Made by a program: the position numbers and the translations under genes
The notes under the pieces: model-generated
The model's input: the letters and a program-made list of their open reading frames with translations, nothing else
Database searches by the model: none
Told to the model about the DNA's origin: nothing
Shown: in pieces, positions 22,801 through 32,753 of the stretch
Position numbering within the stretch: position 1 is the first letter of the stretch
Layout of the letters: each line of letters starts with the position of its first letter
Source: Protostelium mycophagum
Taxonomy: Eukaryota > Evosea > Variosea > Protosteliida > Protosteliaceae
Direction: 5' to 3'
Assembly (NCBI GenBank): GCA_002081555.1
Contig: MZNV01000094.1
Coordinates: 1 to 50,906, forward strand
DNA: 50,906 bases

Positions 22801-23371
22801 TGAGTTGCGCTCAAGTATTTTCGTTCTGTGGCTTTGCAATAGTGCACAACAACCTTTTGCAGTTGATTTTTCCAAATATTCAAAGATCATGTGAAAAATC
22901 ACCATAAACACGATTTGGTCAAGAAAGCCAAAGTGTTTTGTTTTGAATAGAAATTCATTGCGAATCCAACACTTGGGCCCACATGTTTTATTAATATCTT
23001 AATGAATATGCAGATGTCGAGATGACATGTGGGAGCTGCTGATGGGATGCTGGGCAGATACTCCTTCACAGCGGCCGAAATTCCACCAAATTTACCAGGA
23101 AATGTTAAAGTTGTTTCCGAGAATATTACAGGCCAACAGCGCAGACATGGTGAGTTAGGTTGTAGACGATCGATTTTCTGACTCGTTGTAGTGCATCGAA
23201 TCGCTGAGCAACATGATCACAAGTGGAGATATCACACCCAACGCACCAAGACAACGGTCACGTGCATCTGTCGTTACGGTCCGGGATTACCAATTAGAAG
23301 GGCTGGACCAGTACCGAGATGACGAAGTGGCTCCATTCATAGAGAAGGGCTACTCTGCTAATTTAATTTGA
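13806..23371 (+). CDS. Receptor tyrosine kinase with Pmp-like beta-helix ectodomain
   Basis: Predicted cell-surface receptor that phosphorylates tyrosine. From ATG 13806 there is a signal peptide (core SIFLFICLIPFCIGG). A long ectodomain of short exons follows. From about 16740 to 20330 it carries repeated GGA[IVL]/GGG[ILM] turns with NxS/NxA (NGGAIFIA, DGGAIHISS, EGGGIYIES, GGGLYSVG, WGGAVYVM, MGGGIYAL), the signature of chlamydial-Pmp-like right-handed beta-helix repeats. One transmembrane helix lies at about 20845-20905 (ILIPVAAGVIFLCTAIWVY), followed by basic residues. The kinase runs about 21255-23150: GEGYFGQV loop, VALK lysine, HPNIVRLYG, HRDLAARN, DFGLSRK, RWSPPEA, SDVWSF, GCW..RP. 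All catalytic residues are present and RDLAARN marks a tyrosine kinase. A tail with further tyrosines ends in TGA 23369-23371. An intron of 349 nt (22665-23013) is the longest in the kinase part. I read it as one gene; the early ectodomain exons (14000-16700) are the least certain. Confidence 0.85.
15464..15543 (+). repeat. AT-rich simple repeat (TATAT) in a receptor kinase intron
   Basis: Runs of tatattatatattatatatt over about 80 bases, ending just before the acceptor ttttgcag. Likely polymorphic in length. Confidence 0.85.
16655..16985 (+). repeat. Repeated ATGACATCATGAT-type strings in two neighbouring introns
   Basis: Intronic DNA at about 16655-16725 and 16880-16985 is built from short variants of atgacatcatgat and its complement, in both orientations, including two near-identical blocks aaacatgacatcatgat at about 16908 and 16933. 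An exon of the beta-helix region lies between the two blocks. Confidence 0.65.
17234..17337 (+). repeat. Four tandem copies of a 26-bp unit ending in TATTTTTAG
   Basis: Units at 17234-17259, 17260-17285, 17286-17311 and 17312-17337 read roughly [c/t/a]aacatactctgtgttctatttttag, the last one with taattag. Each unit ends in a pyrimidine/T-rich string plus AG, like a 3' splice site. They lie just upstream of the receptor kinase exon that contains MDSLKDAEINDCKF. Confidence 0.85.
17567..17637 (+). repeat. Nested inverted repeat (hairpin element) in a receptor kinase intron
   Basis: Outer arms TTGGACTT (17567-17574) and AAGTCCAA (17630-17637) are perfect complements. Inside, AAAATCACGGTTC (17578-17590) and its exact complement (17592-17604) flank a single base. 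Next to it is the perfect 12-base palindrome CGGTAATTACCG (17608-17619). A related element lies near 47848-47915. Confidence 0.8.
21000..21180 (+). repeat. TTATTTTTA low-complexity tract in the intron before the kinase glycine loop
   Basis: Irregular tattattttta repeats of about 180 bases fill the intron between the juxtamembrane exon and the glycine-loop exon. Open frames over it are composed of Phe, Tyr, Ile and Leu only and are not genes. Confidence 0.75.
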
Positions 23372-24049
23372 ACAGAATAAAATCTCTCATTCGTGTTGAT
23401 TGACAATACAGGCCGTCAATCCAAAGGAAGAAAATGCTCACCAATTTTCCGCTGGCACGGAATTGACAACAGATTTGCAGGAAATTTGTTTCGCGGTGAT
23501 CACGACCGGTTCTGTATTTAGATTTGTGACTATGAGGGAATTACCAGTGGTGTACACAGCTGAGTACTCGGCAAGTGCTCCGCCAATACTCAGTTTTGAA
23601 GGGATCAGCACCTCCACATCAACTCTGCTATCACTGGTAGTCGGGGATGTCAAATACCAAAATGAATTTTCAACGGGTGGATCCACCAGAATGAGAGGAC
23701 CGATTGTTCCTCAGAATATCTCACTGATGCTGGTTCCTCATATGAGGTAATATCAAGACTCCATCTCTTTCTGACAGAACTAAGATGGGAAGTGAAAGAG
23801 ATGATTTGAGCCTTTTTTAAGGTTCGCCACATTGTCGCATAACATTCTAGTGGACCATCTGCCCGGGGTGGTCGTAAGTTTCAGAGGAATTCCCCTCGCG
23901 TTTGTGCCTTCCACCAACCAAATAGTTGTTGTATTTGACAGGGAGGGAGGACTGTGGCACACAAGGTATTGGCTTGAGAGAATGAGGCCCATGAAGAGCT
24001 TGCAGCTAAACTTGCAGCTCGAGAAAATAAAACAACATCAGCGGCCAAT
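23372..24049. other. Gap between convergent receptor kinase and NOL6, with unassigned open frames
   Basis: About 680 bases. A plus frame at 23400-23750 (116 codons) and a minus frame at 23438-23686 (82 codons) overlap. A further plus frame at 23832-24341 runs antisense into the NOL6 last exons. The plus frames read protein-like in places (LPGVVVSFRGIPLAFV, VVVFDREGGLWHTRYW). I recognise no family and found no convincing splice structure. This may be a decayed gene or mobile element. Confidence 0.4.
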
Positions 24050-27000
24050 TTATTCCAACTTGCTTGAGGATTTGACAAACTCTATCTTTTCGACCAAGTC
24101 CTCTCCCAGTTGTCGCATCTTCATCACGATCGTGAAGATGTCCGGTAAAACCTCACGGACTTGCTTCTTCTACAACGAGTCAGTTTATTCTTCCAAAGAC
24201 ACTCACCGTCTTCTGTGCCGGGAGGTCTGTCACAACGACAGAGTGAGATATCTCATCTACTTTGAAATTGTTCAACTTGAAAAAATCTGGGCGCCAGAGC
24301 ACCCCGATGGTTGTCCCGCCATTTTTGTCGACGAAAAATAGTGCCACGTTTCCAAAAATAGCCTCAAGGTTGGTCAAGTAGTGTGAGACATAGTTGACCT
24401 GAGACCCCGTCTTCGTTGTGTGGGGGATGATGCCGTGGTTGGAATTGTAGATGAGCTCAGGTTTCAATCTGATGAGAAGGTCGAAGTCGTTGTAGTTGGT
24501 GTGGAAGATACCCTGTAGGGGTCAGAAATATCAGAGAAAATTCGTGGAGATTCACCTCCCAAACGGCTTCGTCTACGGAATTGTCTTGGAAATCGTATTG
24601 TGTCGACAACAATTGCAGAGATCTACAACGAGTCAGTTATGGCAAGACGTCTCATGATGACGTCATACCCCCTGGCAAAAGCGATGGCTCGTTGTAAAGA
24701 GATGGTATTGGGCAGGTATCTGAAGACTGTGCTGCCTAAAGGCTCGTTTTGCGTGGCAACAAATACGTTGAATTCTCCGGGAAGATTTTCCCTCAACATG
24801 TCAAACTGGGTCTGGAAATCTCAGCTTCCTTAACGTGGGTTCACGGTAACAACCGTGTAAACATCCGTGGCAATTGTTCACCTTTGCGGCTGAGATCTGG
24901 TCTGGTGTGAAGGTGTTCTGGTAATCGATGACCAAGTTATTTGCTGTAAAATCAAACTGTGATAAGAAGGACAGAAATCTGAGTTATATTTAGATCATCT
25001 ACAACGAGGAATTTGAAATTTCGACGAAGTTTCACCTGATGAACCCGGTCAGAGGAGAACTTGGCGGGTTGTAGTTGGAGTGTCCCATGTAGACCTGGAC
25101 CATCAGCACTTCGGCAAATTCTGAGGGAAATTGTGAGGAGAATAGATGTGCATCCATCCATCTCTGGGCGAGTCTCACGGCTCCACCAAAAGTGGCATTT
25201 CTGCGAAAATTCAGGTTTGTGGAAAGTCATAAGGTCGCAAAGTCGCAAAGTCTCAAACGCGTTTCAAATTCACATAAAAAATGTTTCAATATTGCAGGAT
25301 TTGGTCAGATTCCCCCACTTCTCGGTAACGAACACGTTAATTACCGAGATTTTCACGTGGTGCGGTCCATTTCAATTCGTAGGATTGATATAACCAAGTT
25401 ATATTGTGGGTCACCTCGTCGCAACGTCATGGATGAGCTTGTGCAGGTCCGGTTTAGATGAGATCTCCGTGTTGATGTAGTTGGCGAAGGCGTTCCCGCC
25501 ATCTTCCAGATTCTCGAGACACCTGAGCTCCGGTTTGTGCACGATAAACATTCGGAAGGTGACCATGCCGTTGACCCTGAAATTTCTCAGAAAATCCTAT
25601 TAGAATTTACGGGAGAAATTTCACGGAAATTTCGGGTTACGTACGGGTCGCCTGTCAAAATGTCAAGGGAAGTGTAGGGATTCTCCGCGAAGGGGTGGGG
25701 TACCGCAAGTGATTCGTTCCACATATTGATCCTCTTTCTCGTGATCTACAACGCGTCAACACGTCATCCGAAACCATAATAAAGATGATCGGAAACGGCA
25801 TATAAATACAATTCACCAGGTTGGCCTCTGCGAGTTGGTCCGCGAACTGTTTGTAGAAAGCCAATTTGACAGCCTCGATAGCCTTGAGGTCGTCTTGCGG
25901 CCAATTTTTACTGCCTCTGAACTATATCGTATCAATGTTTTTTATCTAACAAAAAGCTATTCATAGTATATTTCAGCGTGTTTATAAATATTGGGAAGAG
26001 CGGGATAGGCGTCTTTGCCGAGTACAAAAAAGACATCTCAATAGGATATCTCAGTGTGATTCTAAAAATAGAACTTACCGTCATGCCCACAGGGATGACC
26101 ACCGGGTGTGTTTGGGTCGAAATCAATGTAGACAATGGCGGGAACGGGTCGGTGTAACGCAGAGACGGGCTGTACATCGTTAATGAAATTTCGCGGAAAA
26201 GTCGGTGAACTCCTTGCTCTACAACGAGTCACCGGAAATTTAACATAGAAACACGTACTGAGACGGGGTCAGCTTTTCGATTTCAAGTGGCAGGCCTTGC
26301 ATGTCCATAATCGCAGATGAGATCTGCGAATACAGAGTAGCAACACGTAATGTCGCGTCATCCGCGTTCATTCCTTAGTTGAGGTCAGAATTTGCGGGGT
26401 TTTAAAGTTTTTTGGCGGGAAAGTTGACGATCTACAACGATGTAATCACCTCCGGGGAGGTTCAAAAAGTTTTCCAGTTGGTTCTGGATGATGACGACAG
26501 ACTCTGGATTGATCTTGTGATGTCTCTCCAGGACATACTGAGTCAGCATGGTGAAGACCTGAGATATCATGAAAATCATATTCTACAATCTAACTCAAAT
26601 TTTCTGCATGCAAACAATCTGTCCGCGTTGCCAAGTGATAGTGAATAATTTTATCAAAGTCTGAGAGCAGAGTGACAGTGACAGTGACAGTGACAGTGAC
26701 AGTGTATATAATATAATGTGAAGAGGATGATACCTTGTGTCGCTCTGTTGTCTTGATGTTCCATACGGCAGTATATAAGATGGAGCCGTCAGGAAATCTT
26801 CGCATGGAGGCGATGGGGCCCCAAAAGTCGGTGAACTCTTTGCTCTACAACGAGTCAGAAAATATCCGTACAATCAAATGATGCTTATATATCAGGTAAT
26901 TCATGACAAAACAATTTGCCTTGGTATTTAAAAATACAGAATAAAAAATTGACGGTCTACAACTAGGAGAAATCACCTCTTCTTTGAATTCTGGGGACGG

Positions 27001-30000
27001 ACCGGTATCGGCCAATACCCTCGATTTCGTAAAGTCCAAGTTAACTCCAAAAGTCACGTGATTCGGGGTTTTCGGTGAACTTTCATCGATGTTCCAGGAA
27101 CAGTCTGTGTTTCCCAGGGAACGTAAGAGGGTGATCCTCTTGCCCATACCTCTGGACAAAGTCTTTGTGATGTCTTGGAGGATGGACTGTTGTAGATCGT
27201 CGTCAAAAGGTGAATTCTGTGAAATTTCAGTGTTGTAGAAAAGGAGTTGGAATTTTTTGATGTTTTTTTCAATTAAAACAACTACAATGCCTACACGAAC
27301 TGACTGTTTGCGGCACAAACACCACGAAACACTCGCAGCTCTCGATTGTTTTAATCTTCAAGTCTGAGTGTGCAAGATTTCCAAGATAAATAAATAATAA
27401 ATAAATGTTGATCGAGTTGTAGATGTCACCTTTTTGTCATCATAATTCTCCTTTGTGAATTTCCAGCTGGACAATTTCTTCTCATAAAGGGTCTTGGGTA
27501 TCTACAACGGTCTCAATGTCTCATCTACAACGAGTGAAATGTCACCTCTGTCAACCTGACGTAAACGTCATATCTCTCGCTCCTTCTGACTTTCTGCAAG
27601 AAGATTCTGTCGAAATGGTCGGAATGGGGGTCGTTCAATAATTTTATGGTCAATCTACAATCAGACACAAATTCTTCCCAGGCGGCCTTGGTCACGTGAC
27701 TCGTCAGATTGACTAATCCGGAATGATCTACCATCACGATATCGTAACTCGACAAGAAGGCATCACGTGACTACAACCAGTCAGAAATCTCGAAATTTCG
27801 CGGAGATTTCGGAGTCAAGAATTTTCAACGAAATATCTTCACCTTGTCAGACACTTTTGTGGGGTCCATGAAAATGCCTTTTGACACATCCATTTTATTC
27901 GCTGTGATTTTCAGAAATTTGGTGGAAATTTCGCGTGGATCTACAACTCACCAACGTGATGGAATAAGATCCTTATGATCTGGTAGCTGCTCATTGTAGA
28001 TGATATTATCTTCGTCTCAATTAAATGGACCAGTAACATGGTCAGATGGAAAGCGTTCATGGAATGAGAGTCCAAATGATATTCCCTGGAATTGATCATC
28101 TACAATCCCATCTACATCGACTTCCCCAGGATTATTTTTGTTATATAATAATATGAAAAACAGCCTCATTCAAACCAAACAAAACATCATTACGGCTCTG
28201 CCGCATATGTTTCCATCTGCTTTTGATATCAACATCTTGATATGTTCTATAGAACCGAAAATTCCTCGAAAAGATTTCGTTCATCTACAACGAGACACAC
28301 CTCTGCCTGGACCACACTTTGAGTAAGATTATGGCGTCGGGAATATTTGTGGAAGTTCTGCCGACTACACTTCCAATCTTCTTGAGGTGATCAAGCATCA
28401 CGGTATCCTCCGCAATGCTGTTGTTGTAGAGGGCTGTAGGTGCCAGCTCCTGCTTGGAATTTTCTGCGAAAATCAGAGGAAATTTCTCCATGAAAAAAGA
28501 CAGTGCAAACAGTGTGGTCGTATTCGGATGAAACCCTGAATTTTCAGAGAAAATTCACCTGTGCTGATGAACCTTCTGTGGTTCCATTCGGGGGCAAGAA
28601 GGTTGACCTTCACTTTAGATTCTTGTGACAAAGAAGTGTAGAGCCTGATCACGAAATTAGTTTTGGCTCCAACTTCGGGATCTACAACGAGTCAGAAATA
28701 ATATCTCAAGATGAAAAACTCAGGTTGAGTCTGATACATTTAGAAATCGGTGGGATCTCACCTTTCTTGGGGTGGATCAATAAAATGGGCTTGCTGACGT
28801 CACCACGCAGTGAGGACCAATTGATTGCGCCACTGTACCGCTCCATCTTTTCGAGCTCTCTGGCGATAACCGCCAGGTATAAGTGTCTCTTATCATGATA
28901 TCTATAGTTGTTTATGTCGTTCTTCCTGAAAGTTACCTGAATTTTCATCAGATTTTCCATGAATTTTCCGGAGAAATTTCCCGGATTTTTTTGGTTCGTG
29001 ATAAAAATTGTGAAGATTTTTTTTCTACACCAAAGTTGAATTGTAGTTGCGAAGGACTCACGTCTGGTATCTCTACAACGAGATCTACATTCAAGTGGGG
29101 CTTGGCATTTGCTTTCAACATGAAAGAACCCGCCAGGTCAATCTTCTCTGGCGCCTGAAAGTTAAATACGAGGTCGTCGAAATCGTTGTGAATGGGCACG
29201 TTTAATTCTTTCAATCCTTCACCCTGGAAAAATTTATTTTTATAAAGATGGTATTGGAATAAAATATTTGTCGTGCGAGTACATTTGTACCAACGTCTTT
29301 GGGAAACTGATCCAACTGTCGATAAAGATTTCAAAGTACAGCTTTACCAGAACAAAAATACACTATATTAATAAATACCTTGATGGATGGCAGACCCTCC
29401 AGTGTCTCTTTTAGATGTCTCAGCGCGTTCTCTATCGTGATGGTACGTGCGTAGTTCACTTTTACTTCCTTAAAAAGCTCTTCCAGCTGTTTGAAGATTC
29501 AGAAGATCAGAATTTTTTAAGGTCAATGAACGATCAATTTGGCCAAAGTAATGGAGTTGATCTTCTATAAAAAGAAACGATCAAAGTTGGAATCAAAGAT
29601 GTTCATGCAGACCTGCAATTTGAAGAGATTGGATTGAAATAGTTGTTCTGTCTCTGTTAACTCTCTCATCTGCTTCACTGCCTCCTCGGGTTTCAACTCT
29701 CTCTTGCCCTTTCTCACTGGCTGTTGATTTTTAAAATCCGTTTTGATCACATGATAGATCTCACTTTTTCTGGCTTCTTCACTTCTGGCTCGTCGTCCAC
29801 AAAGATCCCATCGTCATCACTTTGATCTGAATTTATTAGATCATATGATCAACAAGGATCTTTGTTGATCAAGGCAATACTGACCTTCAAAATCGCTGTC
29901 ATCTCCCAGACTTGCCAAAGACATGATGGGATCAGCCTCTTCTTTGATGTCCATAACCTCCTGCTTGACCACCTTGGCCGCTTTGGTAGGTTTATTGGTG

Positions 30001-30032
30001 GCCGCAGCCTTTCTCTTTGTTGAGGCCGACAT
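24050..30032 (-). CDS. NOL6: NOL6/Utp22 (Nrap domain) nucleolar protein of the small-subunit processome
   Basis: Non-catalytic nucleotidyltransferase-like scaffold needed for 18S rRNA processing in the nucleolus. ATG 30032 opens a Lys-rich, acidic N-terminus (SASTKRKAAATNK, SLASLGDDSDFE) and ELKPEEAVKQMRELTETEQLF. Nrap-family blocks follow: NLFKLQ, DLAGSFMLKANAKPHLNVDL, YHDKRHLYLAVIARELEK, then NATFGGAVRLAQRWMDAHLF (about 25200) with SPLTGFIR (about 25040), FDFTANNLVIDYQNTF (about 24940), LRENLPGEFNVFVATQNE, and near the end FGNVALFFVDKNGGTTIGVL followed by WRPDFF. The last exon ends KSSSKLE with TAA at 24050-24052. Its last intron ends ACTGACTCGTTGTAG, a textbook case of the window's acceptor motif. 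Many introns (over 20) are present. Divergent from REXO2. Confidence 0.9.
26672..26704 (+). repeat. Hexamer microsatellite (GTGACA)n in a NOL6 intron
   Basis: Five perfect gtgaca copies followed by gtg. Lies between NOL6 exons. Confidence 0.95.
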
Positions 30033-30148
30033 GATGCCTTCTGTAGATTTTCCGAAGAGAAATGTGATGTTGATGGCAGTTTTTTACTTTTTGTGAATAA
30101 TGTTCTACAACGAGATAAATCTGTGATGATCACAAGAGAAATTAAGCC
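30033..30148. promoter_or_regulatory. Bidirectional promoter region between NOL6 and REXO2
   Basis: 116 bases between the divergent start codons. It contains a copy of ttctacaacgagat at about 30100, which is the reverse complement of the intron acceptor motif, so one of the 5' UTRs may contain an intron. Confidence 0.5.
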
Positions 30149-31729
30149 ATGATGATGCAACAATTCAGAAAATGTGCACCCAATTTCACAACAAGAACAT
30201 CTCTTCAAACAAGGATGAGTGTGATCTCATGTCGTCATACATCATCTGATCCAACACCATTTCAAGGACTTTTCAAGAACTCTAAACCTCTTACCGACGA
30301 ACAATTACGAAAGAAATTCTTCGCTCTTCCCCCACGTTTAGATAATGGAAACATTGTGTGGGTCGATTGTGAGATGACTGGTTTAGAAGATAAGGACACC
30401 ATCTTAGAGGTTGCCTGCGCTATAACTGATGCCAAATTGAATCTCTTAACTCCGGTATGAACGATCACAATTTCACAAAATGCAGAATTATCGTAAAATT
30501 CTCCTGAATGTCTCCAGGAATTGAATCTAGTGATCGCCACACCAGAAGCGGCTTTGGAGGCGATGCTTGATGTTCCGATGCAGATGCACATCAGAGTGAG
30601 TCTATATCATGATCAACTGTGAGTTCGTATTGATGATCCTCAGAACGGACTGTTGAAAGAGGTCAGAATGAGCAAGGTATTTTTTCTTAAACTCTTGTTT
30701 TCATTTTGTAATGTATGAAAACAAATGAAAGATTCTTGTTAATCTTTGTCACATATCGCGGTGTTTACCGTGCAGAGTACGGTATGGTAACGTTTTGTCT
30801 GCAGGCCACTTGTCGAAACAACAAAAGAAGATCACCTGATTTAACTTGGATCGCACAAGTGTATATTCTATAGCAATATTCTGCCAAAAATCAACATGCG
30901 GCGTTGTCGCAATAAAACAATTTATTACAATCCATGACAATTTATTTTGGCATAAAAAATGTGACAGTAATCATAATTAAATTAAATTCCATATGGATTT
31001 AATCATTTTTAGATGACATTAGAGAAAGCAGATCAATTGTTGTTGAATTACATCAAGCCTTATGTCTTGGAAAAGGTGAGTTTTTATTGAAGCTTGTTGT
31101 TTGTTCGTATTGTGGGAGAATTATTGGCCGTATGATACCGTATTGTCACGGTTGTTAAGGCAAATAGTGCAATTATGTTGTAGTTTGTCAATTGAGCAAT
31201 AAGATGCTATCTCTCAGTTTTCAAAATGATTTAGTTTTCATTGAGATCGATAAAAATAAAACATCATCCGCAATGTGTGGCACGATCTCCATTGATGCAC
31301 CAATCATGATGCACCAATCATGATGATGTGTTGATGTCTAACAGACTTCACCTTGCGGTGGCGCCTCAGTACACGTGGACAGATCCTTCATGAAGAGGCA
31401 ACTTCCCAACTTCAACAACTTTTTGTCATACCGAAACATAGACGTCTCTTCCGTCATGGAACTGTGTTGGAGGTAAACTTTTACGGTAATTACCGCGATC
31501 TCACGGTTGCTAAAGCGTCAAAATATGATCGTGATTCAGATTGACTGGTTGTAGATGGAACCCAGAAGTCTCGGAAAAACAACCGCCAAAAGACGAGAAA
31601 CACAGGGCCCTTACAGACATACAGAACAGTATAAACCTTCTCAAATTTTACAAAGAGAAGTTGTTTGTAGAACCCAAGGCCAACCAGATCTTCATCAATT
31701 CAAAACTGAAGAGGAGGCTAAATAGATGA
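30149..31729 (+). CDS. REXO2: Oligoribonuclease REXO2/Orn (3'-5' exoribonuclease of short RNAs)
   Basis: DEDDh exonuclease that degrades 2-5 nt RNAs; the basic, Met/Arg-rich first ~40 residues suggest mitochondrial import. Exon 1 (30149-30454) has NIVWVDCEMTGLE (catalytic Asp and Glu) and ILEVACAITD. Exon 2 (30518-30595) has VIATPEAALEAMLDVPMQMH. Small exons follow (NGLLKEVRMSK; MTLEKADQLLLNYIKPYV), then SVHVDRSFMKRQLPNF and YRNIDVSSVMELCWR, and the last exon from 31555 has DEKHRALTDIQNSI with the catalytic His and Asp. TGA at 31727-31729. The WC..HHG.SG segment usual between exon 2 and the GLL block is not found in the exons I trace. The last intron ends TTGACTGGTTGTAG. Confidence 0.93.
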
Positions 31730-32231
31730 AGATTGATTTATGTTTTGTATTGAAATCGATTCATTGGTATTGCCTGGTGTGTTCAAATTCTTCAAACACT
31801 TTAAGCTGTTACGGTATGAGAAGGCAAAACGCACGTTAAGAATTCTTCGTGGAACTTCAATGTGCAGGCTCAGAGGATTTTCACTGAGGTCAAAAGTTTG
31901 AGGTTCACGACCGATCTATAGCTTACCTTTGTCCTCCTAAGAGTTGGCCAACTATGCCTACACATTGACTGGTGCTACAAACTACACCTTCATCAAATAT
32001 CAAAACGTACACCTTTTTGCAAGTATGAATTGTGTATTTTGAAGGATCTCAAAAAAATAAAGGACTCATGTGACAAGTCTCCACCCCTTTAGAAATTACC
32101 ACAACACGGTAAGGTTACCGCAAAACTTTTGCACTGATACGGTAACATAACGTATTTCGATTTTGTTCCTGATGCGGATCGCACAAAACAAAAACATAAA
32201 GTATCACATCAATTTTTTCGAACGTTTTTAT
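31730..32231. other. 3' region between convergent REXO2 and Grg1 genes
   Basis: About 500 bases. I see no gene. It contains inverted-repeat motifs of the ACGGTAA / TTACCG type at about 31811 and 32108-32155. Confidence 0.5.
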
Positions 32232-32447
32232 TTAGTGGGTTGCCTTTTGCTTGTATCCCTCGGCCTTGGCGTCGTGTCCCTTCTCGTCGAGCTTGTCCTT
32301 GGCGGCGTCCACACCGGCGTTCAATCTGGTTCCGATGCTCTGGTTAGAGTCCTTGGCGACCTCCTTGTTGGCCTCCTTGGAGGTTCCGGAGAAGGCGCTC
32401 TGGACGGATTCACTTGCGTAGTTTGCGGCGTTCTTGATTGTCTCCAT
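32232..32447 (-). CDS. Glucose-repressible protein Grg1 family (small stress/starvation protein)
   Basis: Intronless 71-residue protein, very hydrophilic and Ala/Lys/Asp-rich, probably unfolded. Start METIKNAANYASESVQSAF, then GTSKEANKEVAKDSN, then DAAKDKLDEKGHDAKAE. The order NAANY..S..VQ, SG[TA]SKEANK[EN]VAKD[SN]N and repeated AxKD..DEK matches the Grg1 family, which I know chiefly from fungi, where it is induced on glucose starvation and stress. Molecular function is unknown. Codon use is strongly biased to C-ending codons (gcc, aac, aag), like HSP70 in this window, suggesting high expression. Finding it beside animal-type genes is unusual. Confidence 0.88.
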   Translation of the reverse strand: METIKNAANYASESVQSAFSGTSKEANKEVAKDSNQSIGTRLNAGVDAAKDKLDEKGHDAKAEGYKQKATH

Positions 32448-32753
32448 TGTGTGTTTGTGTTGGTTTTTGTGATCAAGCTGAGGGATTGGGTTGAGTGCGT
32501 AATCCGGTTTACACGGGAAATCTTAACTCCGGTGGGGTAATAAACGTGGCACGGGCACGGATCTAACCGTGCAGAAAATTCAGTGAATACCGGGAACATC
32601 GTTTTTCTGGTATGAATTTTCTTGGACTTTTCACGTTTTGTCTGCCACCTTTCATCCCACGTTAAGAACCCTGATCTTACCGTAGACCATGGTACACCGC
32701 GTTCGGCGCCAAATAAACTTTTTTAAAATTCAAAAAGACTTCAATGACAGAGT
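32448..32753. other. Upstream region of Grg1 and 3' flank of NOMO
   Basis: About 300 bases between two minus-strand genes. It probably contains the Grg1 promoter. It has short dyads such as cacgggcacgg...ccgtgc at about 32550-32575. No gene seen. Confidence 0.5.

Noticed and set aside
22695-22883. Minus-strand frame in the kinase intron as a nested gene
   Set aside because: No known domain and no splice or start context; it lies within the 349-nt intron between PHR and CRDDMW.
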